Positions 14,917 through 21,749 of a DNA stretch of 30,655 nt are shown piece after piece. The position numbers and the translations under genes are program-made. Under the pieces are notes generated by a model that saw only the letters and a program-made list of their open reading frames with translations, was not told the origin of the DNA and made no database searches. Each line of letters begins with the position of its first letter. The first letter of the stretch is position 1. The DNA comes from JBBQQG01 sp038216175 (GTDB lineage Bacteria; Patescibacteriota; Saccharimonadia; Saccharimonadales; OMJO01), in NCBI GenBank assembly GCA_038216175.1, contig JBBQQG010000010.1:1-30655 (forward strand), read 5' to 3'.

Positions 14917-16152
14917 ATGCGCGAACAATCGCCAGTTCATTACTTCGGTCTGGATATCGGTACCAGTGTAGTTCGGTGTGTCATTGGAATGGCCGATGCT
15001 GAAGATCCCACAAGGGTGTCTATTATTGGTCATGGATCTTCACCGAATATTGGAATGAGAAAGGGCGCAGTTGTTCATATAGATGATGTTGTTGAATCAG
15101 TTGTAGCTGCTATTACTGAAGCTGAACGAGTGTCGGGCGTACATGTGCCAAGCGCAACTGTGAATATTAATGGTTCGCACGTCAGTGGGCTTAACTCACG
15201 AGGAGTTATTGCTATAAGCACCGCGAATCGAGAGATCAATACTGAAGATAGATTAAGAGTTGAAGAAGCAGCGACGATAATACAAATTCCGCCTAACAGA
15301 GAAATTATTCAAGTGTTTGCTAAAAATTACCGTCTGGATGGCCAAGACAATATTAAAGATCCAGTAGGTATGCACGGTGTTAGACTGGAAGTTGATACCC
15401 ATATAGTTACTGCTGCAACCCCAAATCTTAGAAGTTTGGATTTGGTTCTCGAAAAGGCAAGGGTAAATGCAAACCACCACACAGTAGCCAGTCTGGCAGC
15501 CGCAGAAGCAGTGTTAAACAGACAACAGAAAGAATCTGGAACGTTACTTCTAGATATTGGCTCTGGCACTACTAATTTAGTAGTCGTAGAAGATGGCGAA
15601 GTACAGCACATAGCTGTACTACCGATTGGTGGAACGAATATTACCAACGATCTGGCAATCGGACTTAAAACTGATTTAGACATTGCCGAACAGGTAAAAA
15701 TAAATCATGCATCACTTCGAAAAGATGGACCACATAAGAGTCGTATAGCCGTGCAGTATCAGGGTAAAATGCATCAGTTCGATGCTGAAGAAGTTACAAT
15801 GATTACTGAGGCAAGGGTAGAAGAATTGTTAGAATTTGTAGATAAGGAACTAAGAAAAATTCAAAAATCGAGAAAATTACCTGGCGGTGTAGTGCTAGTT
15901 GGTGGAAGTTCCAAGCTTCCCGGCATAGCAGATTTTACTAAAGAGAAACTCCAGTTAGCGGCTAGAGTTGGGACACTTCAGCCTTTAGGTGGATTAATTG
16001 ATACTGTTCAAGATCCGTCTTACACCACTGTTGTCGGCTTAATGCTTCTTGATATGCTTCTAGTTCCATCAGTTAACAGCCATAACGTTGGTCAGCCAAA
16101 CGAAGGCGTATTCGGACTAGTTGATGGGTTATTACGACGCTTTAAAAAATGA
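14917..16152 (+). CDS. ftsA: Cell division protein FtsA
   Basis: This 411-aa actin-like ATPase anchors FtsZ to the membrane. Phosphate loop 1 is FGLDIGTSVVRC (about 10-21). Then comes the FtsA-specific 1C domain (about 82-165), phosphate 2 LLLDIGSGTTNLVV (about 210-223), and the adenosine motif VVLVGGSSKLPG (about 327-338). The C-terminal DGLLRRFKK is the expected amphipathic membrane-targeting helix. ATG 14917 is preferred over upstream in-frame starts because the promoter covers that region. No Shine-Dalgarno is present. It ends in TGA, showing UGA is a stop here. ftsZ follows with its own promoter. Confidence 0.94.
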   Translation: MREQSPVHYFGLDIGTSVVRCVIGMADAEDPTRVSIIGHGSSPNIGMRKGAVVHIDDVVESVVAAITEAERVSGVHVPSATVNINGSHVSGLNSRGVIAISTANREINTEDRLRVEEAATIIQIPPNREIIQVFAKNYRLDGQDNIKDPVGMHGVRLEVDTHIVTAATPNLRSLDLVLEKARVNANHHTVASLAAAEAVLNRQQKESGTLLLDIGSGTTNLVVVEDGEVQHIAVLPIGGTNITNDLAIGLKTDLDIAEQVKINHASLRKDGPHKSRIAVQYQGKMHQFDAEEVTMITEARVEELLEFVDKELRKIQKSRKLPGGVVLVGGSSKLPGIADFTKEKLQLAARVGTLQPLGGLIDTVQDPSYTTVVGLMLLDMLLVPSVNSHNVGQPNEGVFGLVDGLLRRFKK

Positions 16153-16193
16153 AAATTATATTTAAAATTAAATTAATTGAAGGACTGACCTGA

Positions 16194-16222
16194 TTGAACG
16201 AGCTTGCCAGATCAGGTATACT
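16194..16222 (+). promoter_or_regulatory. Promoter of ftsZ
   Basis: TTGAAC at 16194-16199, a 17-bp spacer, and TATACT at 16217-16222. Predicted start near 16229 gives a 30-nt leader with Shine-Dalgarno AAAGAGG (16243-16249). Confidence 0.82.
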
Positions 16223-16258
16223 CCACTATGATATCCGGTAAGAAAGAGGTTGTTTAAT

Positions 16259-17581
16259 ATGCCACAAGTTACTCCTATCATAGAGACGTTCGCAAGAATA
16301 AAGGTTATCGGTGTTGGTGGCGCTGGCGGCGCTGCTATAAACAGGATGGTTGAGTCTGGTGTTGACGGTGTTGAATTTATTGTTGTAAATACTGATGCTC
16401 AAGCACTTCACCATTCTAAAGCACAAACGAAGATTCATATCGGTAGTGAAACTACTAGAGGGCTAGGCGCTGGTGCTGAACCTATGGTTGGCCAAAAAGC
16501 AGCCGAAGAATCACTCGATGAGATAAAAAAGACCGTCGAGGGTGCCGATATGGTGTTTGTTACAATTGGCGGCGGTGGTGGTACTGGCAGCGGAGCAGGT
16601 CCAATTGTGGCAAAGGCTGCCAAAGATTCCGGGGCATTAGTGGTTGGTTTTGCTACAAAACCTTTTGCATTTGAGGGAGAAAAGAGACGACGCAATGCCG
16701 ACTCTGCGATTGATAATTTAAGACATGCTGTAGACACACTAATTATTATTCCTAACGACCGGTTACTACAGACAATTGATCGTCAGACACCACTGCTTGA
16801 AGCTTTTAAAGTAGCTGATGATGTCTTGCGTCAAGGAGTACAGGGCATATCTGATTTAATTACTGTTCATGGACTTATTAATCTGGATTTTGCTGACGTT
16901 AAAACCGTTATGAAAAATGCCGGTTCGGCATTAATGGGTATTGGACGGGCGTCAGGAGACAATCGTGCAATTCAAGCTGCCCAGCAAGCTGTTGAATCGC
17001 CGCTTTTAGAAGTATCGATTGACGGTGCCAGAGGTATTTTATTTAACGTTATAGGCGGCATGGATATGTCTATGCATGAGATAAATACTGCTGCCGAGAC
17101 TATTACAGCAGCTGCTGATCCTGACGCTAATATTATTTTTGGAGCTACAATCAATCCTGAGTTAGAAGGTGAAATGATTATTACTGTCGTTGCAACTGGT
17201 TTTGACGATTCTTATTTTGCTAATCGAGTCTCCCGAGATTCAGATGTATCAAGCAACGATAAAAAAACTGAAGACTCTACCACTAAACAGAGTGATGATT
17301 CGATGATACAGAATATAGATATGGATCTTGACGACGATAAAGTAGCGGGAGAAGACTTTCATAGCAATAAGCCTATGCCTAATATTTGGACGATGGCCAA
17401 AGATGATGATAATGATGATGACGATAAAAAAGATGATGATAAGTCGGACGACAACTACTTAAATGATAAAAGTACTGTTATAGATGATTTGGGTGAAGAT
17501 GAACTAGAAAAGCCTTCATTTTTAAGGCGCCTAAAAAAGCGAAAAAACAAGTCAAAAGATGAAGATAACTTCGACAATTAA
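16259..17581 (+). CDS. ftsZ: Cell division protein FtsZ
   Basis: This 440-aa tubulin-like GTPase forms the Z ring. The nucleotide-binding VIGVGGAGGAA (17-27), tubulin signature GGGTGSG (106-112) and T7-loop region (NLDFADVKTVM) are intact. Globular domains end near residue 320. The linker (about 325-410) is unusually rich in Asp, with runs such as DDDNDDDDKKDDDK. The C-terminal peptide EKPSFLRRLKKRK resembles the conserved D-x-P-x-F-L-R tail that binds FtsA and is followed by a basic, then acidic end. ATG 16259 has AAAGAGG at ten nt; the TTG at 16250 would overlap that site. Confidence 0.96.
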   Translation: MPQVTPIIETFARIKVIGVGGAGGAAINRMVESGVDGVEFIVVNTDAQALHHSKAQTKIHIGSETTRGLGAGAEPMVGQKAAEESLDEIKKTVEGADMVFVTIGGGGGTGSGAGPIVAKAAKDSGALVVGFATKPFAFEGEKRRRNADSAIDNLRHAVDTLIIIPNDRLLQTIDRQTPLLEAFKVADDVLRQGVQGISDLITVHGLINLDFADVKTVMKNAGSALMGIGRASGDNRAIQAAQQAVESPLLEVSIDGARGILFNVIGGMDMSMHEINTAAETITAAADPDANIIFGATINPELEGEMIITVVATGFDDSYFANRVSRDSDVSSNDKKTEDSTTKQSDDSMIQNIDMDLDDDKVAGEDFHSNKPMPNIWTMAKDDDNDDDDKKDDDKSDDNYLNDKSTVIDDLGEDELEKPSFLRRLKKRKNKSKDEDNFDN

Positions 17582-17720
17582 AAGTAAAAACTACAGCAAT
17601 ATTTCTATTGCAAAACGCTATGGATAGGGCTAACATTGTAAGCATAGACACCATATGTAGAAATTTATGTATATTGTCAGTACGTTCAAATTGAACAAAT
17701 TAGTGTATCAATCTGATAAA

Positions 17721-17755
17721 TAGCGATAAGCTTAAGTATGCATAATTTATCGCTA
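17721..17755 (+). repeat. Inverted repeat upstream of nrdR
   Basis: TAGCGATAA (17721-17729) and TTATCGCTA (17747-17755) are perfect nine-base arms with a 17-nt loop. No T-run follows, so it is more likely an operator or leader hairpin than a terminator. The rest of the 17582-17795 gap is AT-rich; a partial NrdR-box-like ACACCATATGTAG lies at 17648-17660. Confidence 0.55.
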
Positions 17756-17795
17756 CGTAGTTTTGACAAGATCCTAAAAAGGAAGGGGTGTGATA

Positions 17796-18269
17796 GTGAA
17801 ATGTAGCCAATGCAAAAAAGATGACATTAAGGTCATTGAGTCACGTGATGTAAGCGACGGTGAAGCTATCAGACGCAGGCGAGAGTGCGCAAATTGCCAT
17901 CATAGATTTACGACTTATGAGCGGATAGAGAAGCCTCAGATCATTGTCATTAAAAATGACGGGACAAGAGAGCTTTTTGATCGGAGTAAACTATTGTCTG
18001 GATTATACCGGGCATGTGAGAAAACACCTGTTACTAGTTTGCAGCTTGATCGTTTAGTCGGTGATATTGAGCAGCAAATTTATAGCTGTGGTGATCAAGA
18101 AACGCGGACATCTAAAATCGGTGAGATGGTAATGGATAGGCTGGCACAACTAAATGAAGTCGGCTATGTCAGGTTCGCGAGCGTTTACCGAAGATTTAAA
18201 GATATTGCAGGCTTTGAAAGGGAGTTGCTTCAGATTAGAGAAAGAAAGTTTGGATCCGTCAAAGTATAG
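17796..18269 (+). CDS. nrdR: Transcriptional repressor NrdR
   Basis: This 157-aa regulator of ribonucleotide reductase genes has an N-terminal zinc ribbon (C3, C6 in KCSQC; CANCHHRF at 31-38 region) joined to an ATP-cone domain that senses ATP/dATP (VIKNDGTRELFDRSKLLSGL onward, split at about residue 50). The length is typical. The ATG-less start is GTG 17796, seven nt after AAGGAAGGGG; an in-frame GTG at 17790 is too close to that site. It sits directly upstream of nrdJ, its expected target. Confidence 0.93.
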   Translation: MKCSQCKKDDIKVIESRDVSDGEAIRRRRECANCHHRFTTYERIEKPQIIVIKNDGTRELFDRSKLLSGLYRACEKTPVTSLQLDRLVGDIEQQIYSCGDQETRTSKIGEMVMDRLAQLNEVGYVRFASVYRRFKDIAGFERELLQIRERKFGSVKV

Positions 18270-18339
18270 AGTCTTTGACGACTCCCCCCGCTACTTTAAG
18301 TTAACGAAAGAGTATCGAGGGGAGCAAAGCGGAGTTTTT
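18257..18339 (+). promoter_or_regulatory. Structured nrdR-nrdJ spacer with competing helices
   Basis: Three pairings can form: CGTCAAAG (18257-18264) with CTTTGACG (18273-18280) across the nrdR stop; CTCCCC (18282-18287) with GGGGAG (18319-18324); and, competing with it, CTCC...CGCT (18282-18292) with AGCGGAG (18328-18334), followed by TTTTT (18335-18339). The last has the form of a bulged terminator. It is not a cobalamin riboswitch as far as I can see (no B12-box-like sequence). Function is inferred only from pairing and position. Confidence 0.4.
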
Positions 18340-18397
18340 GAGACTTACGCCCGCGACTCTAACAAAAATATTACTAACAAAGTAAAGTGAGGATACA

Positions 18398-21211
18398 ATG
18401 GGGCAATCAACAATATTAGGGCATCGCAGACTTTTAACACCTGTTAATAGTAAGGGTTACGACCAGCTAAAATGGGTAAAACGTGATTCGATAATTACTA
18501 ATCCTATGCTAGGTAAGCCGGTTTTCGAACAGAAAGGCGTAGAGTTCCCTGAAGGATGGTCTCTTAATTCGATTAATATTGTCGCTCAGAAATATTTTAC
18601 CGGTACTCCAGGCACCGAAGGTCGGGAATCATCTCTTAAGGATTTAATCGACAGGGTTGTAGATACTGTAACTAGACAAGGTATTCAAGAAGGATATTTT
18701 GAGAGTGAAGATGAAGCTGATGATTTTAAACAAGAATTAAAATATATTCTAGCTACACAACGGGCAGCATTTAACTCACCAGTTTGGTTCAATATTGGCG
18801 TACCAAGTCGTTATCAGCAAGCTAGTGCGTGTTTTATATTGGCAGCTGAAGATACAATGCCAGCAATACTTAACTGGTACAAAGAAGAAGGCATGATATT
18901 TAAAGGTGGTTCCGGTTCCGGTATTAACTTAAGTACAATCAGATCTTCAGTTGAGACTTTAGGAAAAAGCGCTGGTACAGCTTCTGGACCGCTGAGTTTT
19001 ATGCGAGGAGCCGACTCGTCGGCTGGAGCTATTAAAAGTGGTGGCAAGACTCGGCGGGCTGCCAAGATGGTCATTCTAAACGTCGATCATCCAGATATTG
19101 AAGAATTCATTTGGTGTAAGGCGATAGAAGAACGTAAAGCTCGAGTACTTGAAGAAGCCGGCTTTGATATGACGCTAGACGGAAAAGATTCTTTTTCGGT
19201 ACAGTACCAAAATGCCAATAATTCGGTGAGAGTAAGTGATGAATTTATGTCAGCAGTAGACAACGATGAAGATTGGTCTCTTAAAGCTGTCACTACAGGT
19301 GAAGTAGTTAAAACTGTCAAAGCCCGCGAATTATTCAGACAATTTGCTGAGGCTGCTTGGGAGTGCGCCGATCCCGGAATGCAGTTTGATACTACTATTA
19401 ATAAGTGGCACACTTCGCCAAATGCCGGTCGAATAAATGCCAGCAATCCATGCAGCGAATATATGCATCTCGATAATTCTGCATGCAACCTTGCATCGAT
19501 CAACCTCTTAAAATACTTAAACGATGATTTCACATTCGATATTGAAGCATTCAAACATACCATCGAACTTATTTTTACTGCCCAGGAGATTTTAGTTGGC
19601 TACAGCGAATACCCAACAGAGAATATAGGTAAAAATGCTAGGAAATATAGAGAATTAGGACTTGGATACGCTAACTTAGGAGCGCTTCTGATGGCCCAAG
19701 GACTGCCTTATGATTCAGATGAGGGGCGAGCTCAGGCTGCAGCCATAACAGCCCTTATGACAGGCCATGCGTATGCCACAAGTGCAAGACTTGCTAGACG
19801 TGTTGGTCCTTTCGCTGGGTTTAGTAAAGATAGAGACGGCATGATTAATGTGCTTAAGATGCATAGAAAAGAAATATCGAAGATCGATGCCAGTTTGGTA
19901 TCAGAAGAATTATTAAGTGCGGCTGCTACTGCTTGGGATGAAGCAGTCGAACTAGGCGAACATTATGGAGTTCGAAACGCTCAGGCTAGTGTACTTGCCC
20001 CCACTGGGACGATTGGACTAATGATGGACTGCGATACAACCGGCATCGAACCTGATCTAGGACTAGTAAAGGTAAAGAAATTAGTCGGTGGTGGCACAAT
20101 GAGTATTGTCAATCAAACAGTGCCTCGAGCACTGATCGCTCTCGGCTATTCACAAGACCAAGTTGATGACATTGTCGACTATATAGATGTAGAAAAAACA
20201 ATAATTGGAGCACCGCATCTTAAGGAAGACCATAAAAATGTATTCGCCTGTTCTATGGGAGATAACTCTATTCACTACATGGGACACGTAAAAATGATGT
20301 CAGCAGTACAACCTTTTATTTCTGGTGCTATCAGCAAAACCGTGAATATGCCGGAGGCTGCGACAGTCGAAGAAATAGAGCAGCTTCATATCGAATCTTG
20401 GAAACTAGGGCTTAAAGCAGTTGCGATATATCGTGATAATTGTAAAGTAGCCCAACCGCTATCAATGGCTAAAAAAGCCGGATCAGAAAATAAGATTGAA
20501 AATATCGAGTCATTAGCAGAAAAGATTATTGTAAAAGGTGCAGTTAGAAAGTCGTTACCTCGAGTAAGAAACTCAAAAACGTTCTCATTCACAGTTGCTG
20601 GAAGTCACGGATATCTAACAGTAGGCGAATACGACGACGGCACACCTGGTGAGATATTCATGAGACTCGCCAAACAGGGCTCGACACTTGCCGGTTTTAT
20701 GGATGCGCTGGCAATTTCTTTGAGCCATGGTCTACAGTATGGAGTACCGCTTAAAGACTACGTTAAGTCGTTTACAAGTATGTCATTCGCTCCGGCAGGG
20801 ATAACCGACGACTTAGAAATCAGGACTGCCTCTTCTCTAATGGACTACATTGCACGTCGATTGGCTCTTAGCTATCTTTCATTTGACGATCGATTGGAAC
20901 TCGGTCTGGCATCGATTGATGATATGCCTGAATTACAGACAAGTTTGCTGGAAGAAGAATCACCTGTAATAATCCTGCCGAATAATATCAGTAGATCGAC
21001 AGTGTCAGAACCTATAATCGCATCAACATCGGTGCCTTTTCCTAAAGCTAAAAAAATAGTACAGCCTGTAGAGGATATAACTAGCAACCAACCATCAGCA
21101 ACTAAAAAGGATAATACAGCACCGTTATGCTATAACTGCGGCAATCAGACCCAGAAAGCTGGCAGTTGCTACGTATGCACTAGTTGCGGTTCAACCACAG
21201 GTTGCTCCTAA
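18398..21211 (+). CDS. nrdJ: Vitamin B12-dependent (class II) ribonucleoside-diphosphate reductase
   Basis: This 937-aa enzyme makes deoxyribonucleotides with adenosylcobalamin and no oxygen requirement. Landmarks are FNSPVWFNIG (about 125-134), C145 in SACFIL, substrate loop KGGSGSGINLS, NPCSEY (350-355) and ACNLASINLL, and a PTGTIGLMMDCDTTGIEP block. A C-terminal Cys cluster (CYNCG, CYVC, CTSCG, GCS) would re-reduce the active site. The start is ATG 18398 with GAGG eight nt upstream. It follows nrdR after a 128-nt structured spacer, and a thioredoxin-fold gene follows. Cobalamin would probably be scavenged from a host or community; no B12 synthesis genes are in the window. Confidence 0.95.
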   Translation: MGQSTILGHRRLLTPVNSKGYDQLKWVKRDSIITNPMLGKPVFEQKGVEFPEGWSLNSINIVAQKYFTGTPGTEGRESSLKDLIDRVVDTVTRQGIQEGYFESEDEADDFKQELKYILATQRAAFNSPVWFNIGVPSRYQQASACFILAAEDTMPAILNWYKEEGMIFKGGSGSGINLSTIRSSVETLGKSAGTASGPLSFMRGADSSAGAIKSGGKTRRAAKMVILNVDHPDIEEFIWCKAIEERKARVLEEAGFDMTLDGKDSFSVQYQNANNSVRVSDEFMSAVDNDEDWSLKAVTTGEVVKTVKARELFRQFAEAAWECADPGMQFDTTINKWHTSPNAGRINASNPCSEYMHLDNSACNLASINLLKYLNDDFTFDIEAFKHTIELIFTAQEILVGYSEYPTENIGKNARKYRELGLGYANLGALLMAQGLPYDSDEGRAQAAAITALMTGHAYATSARLARRVGPFAGFSKDRDGMINVLKMHRKEISKIDASLVSEELLSAAATAWDEAVELGEHYGVRNAQASVLAPTGTIGLMMDCDTTGIEPDLGLVKVKKLVGGGTMSIVNQTVPRALIALGYSQDQVDDIVDYIDVEKTIIGAPHLKEDHKNVFACSMGDNSIHYMGHVKMMSAVQPFISGAISKTVNMPEAATVEEIEQLHIESWKLGLKAVAIYRDNCKVAQPLSMAKKAGSENKIENIESLAEKIIVKGAVRKSLPRVRNSKTFSFTVAGSHGYLTVGEYDDGTPGEIFMRLAKQGSTLAGFMDALAISLSHGLQYGVPLKDYVKSFTSMSFAPAGITDDLEIRTASSLMDYIARRLALSYLSFDDRLELGLASIDDMPELQTSLLEEESPVIILPNNISRSTVSEPIIASTSVPFPKAKKIVQPVEDITSNQPSATKKDNTAPLCYNCGNQTQKAGSCYVCTSCGSTTGCS

Positions 21212-21220
21212 ATAATTGAC

Positions 21221-21254
21221 GTTTAACATAAGTACGACATTGCTTATGTTAAAC
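21221..21254 (+). repeat. Perfect 12-bp inverted repeat after nrdJ
   Basis: GTTTAACATAAG (21221-21232) and CTTATGTTAAAC (21243-21254) with a ten-base loop. It begins ten nt after the nrdJ stop and ends 11 nt before the next start codon. No good T-run follows, so it could be a weak terminator or an operator for the downstream gene. Confidence 0.75.
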
Positions 21255-21265
21255 TTAAATCTTAG

Positions 21266-21526
21266 ATGAAAGTAAGCATTCTATATCATCCTCAATCGGA
21301 TCATTCGAGAATTGTTGAAGAGTTTGCGAGGGATTTTAAATATCAAAAATTAAAAGATATTGAGCTTATTAGTCTTGAGACGAAACAAGGATCAAATCTG
21401 GCGGAATTATATGATTTAGTAAACTATCCTGTTGTGATAGTCATTAAAGACGATGATCAGCTAATTAATGAGTGGCAAGGTATGCCTTTGCCATTAATGG
21501 ACGAAGTAGCTAGTTATTTATTGTAG
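21266..21526 (+). CDS. Thioredoxin/glutaredoxin-fold protein lacking cysteines
   Basis: This 86-aa protein has a beta-alpha-beta-alpha-beta-beta-alpha pattern: VSILYH, helix, IELISLE, helix, then YPVVIVIKDDDQL with the cis-proline position of the thioredoxin fold. The place of the CxxC motif reads HPQSDHSR, and the protein has no Cys at all, so it cannot be a dithiol reductant. Position after nrdJ recalls NrdH, but a redox role is not supported. There is no clear Shine-Dalgarno; the inverted repeat at 21221-21254 lies immediately upstream. Confidence 0.68.
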   Translation: MKVSILYHPQSDHSRIVEEFARDFKYQKLKDIELISLETKQGSNLAELYDLVNYPVVIVIKDDDQLINEWQGMPLPLMDEVASYLL

Positions 21527-21558
21527 CTATTGAAAGTTTAATTAAAATAAACTAAAGT
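21521..21558 (+). promoter_or_regulatory. Candidate promoter of the ileS T-box transcript
   Basis: Two overlapping options: TTGTAG (21521-21526), 16 bp, TAAAAT (21543-21548); or TTGAAA (21530-21535), 17 bp, TAAAGT (21553-21558). Both would start transcription just before the T-box leader. Confidence 0.45.
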
Positions 21559-21573
21559 TAAGAAGTTAATATT

Positions 21574-21733
21574 GTGGATCCGATTGAGCGGCTATCAACC
21601 GCGAAGGAGTGGGAAGAACAGTTGTTAGACTTAGTAGAACCCGCCGGGAAAGCCCGTAATAGCATGAATTAAGCCCTGTGCAGGATGGTACCGCCGAATT
21701 TCCGGCTCCTGTAACATATAGGGCTTTTTATTT
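21574..21733 (+). promoter_or_regulatory. T-box riboswitch for ileS, very short Stem I, with intrinsic terminator
   Basis: This leader senses uncharged tRNA-Ile. The T-box core AGGATGGTACCGCC (21682-21695) has the UGGU bulge that pairs with the ACCA end of tRNA-Ile. The first hairpin GCGG (21588-21591) / CCGC (21599-21602) has the loop CTATCAA carrying the Ile codon ATC (21594-21596). This arrangement, the specifier in a terminal loop of a very short Stem I, is what I recall for actinobacterial ileS leaders, as are the flanking GTGGATCCGA and CGAAGGAGTGGG. A further stem GTGGG/CCCGC and hairpin CGGGAAAGCCCG follow. The terminator pairs AAGCCCT (21671-21677) with AGGGCTT (21720-21726), CAGGA with TCCTG and GCCG with CGGC, and ends in TTTTTATTTT, so control is by transcription termination. 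Confidence 0.9.
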
Positions 21734-21735
21734 TA
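21671..21735 (+). terminator. T-box-controlled terminator before ileS
   Basis: Stem arms are 21671-21696 and 21703-21726 with small internal loops, then a T-rich run to 21735. Its 5' half includes the T-box sequence needed for the antiterminator, so the two folds exclude each other. Confidence 0.85.
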
Positions 21736-21749
21736 GGAGAATATAAAGT

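Noticed and set aside
18154..18390. Open frame of 78 codons running from the end of nrdR through the spacer to just before nrdJ
   Set aside because: Half lies in nrdR in another frame, there is no ribosome binding site and nrdR itself is full length. It is kept only as an alternative to the structured-leader idea.
18270..18397. Cobalamin riboswitch before the B12-dependent reductase
   Set aside because: I see no B12-box-like sequence or the expected length of conserved core; the spacer is only 128 nt.
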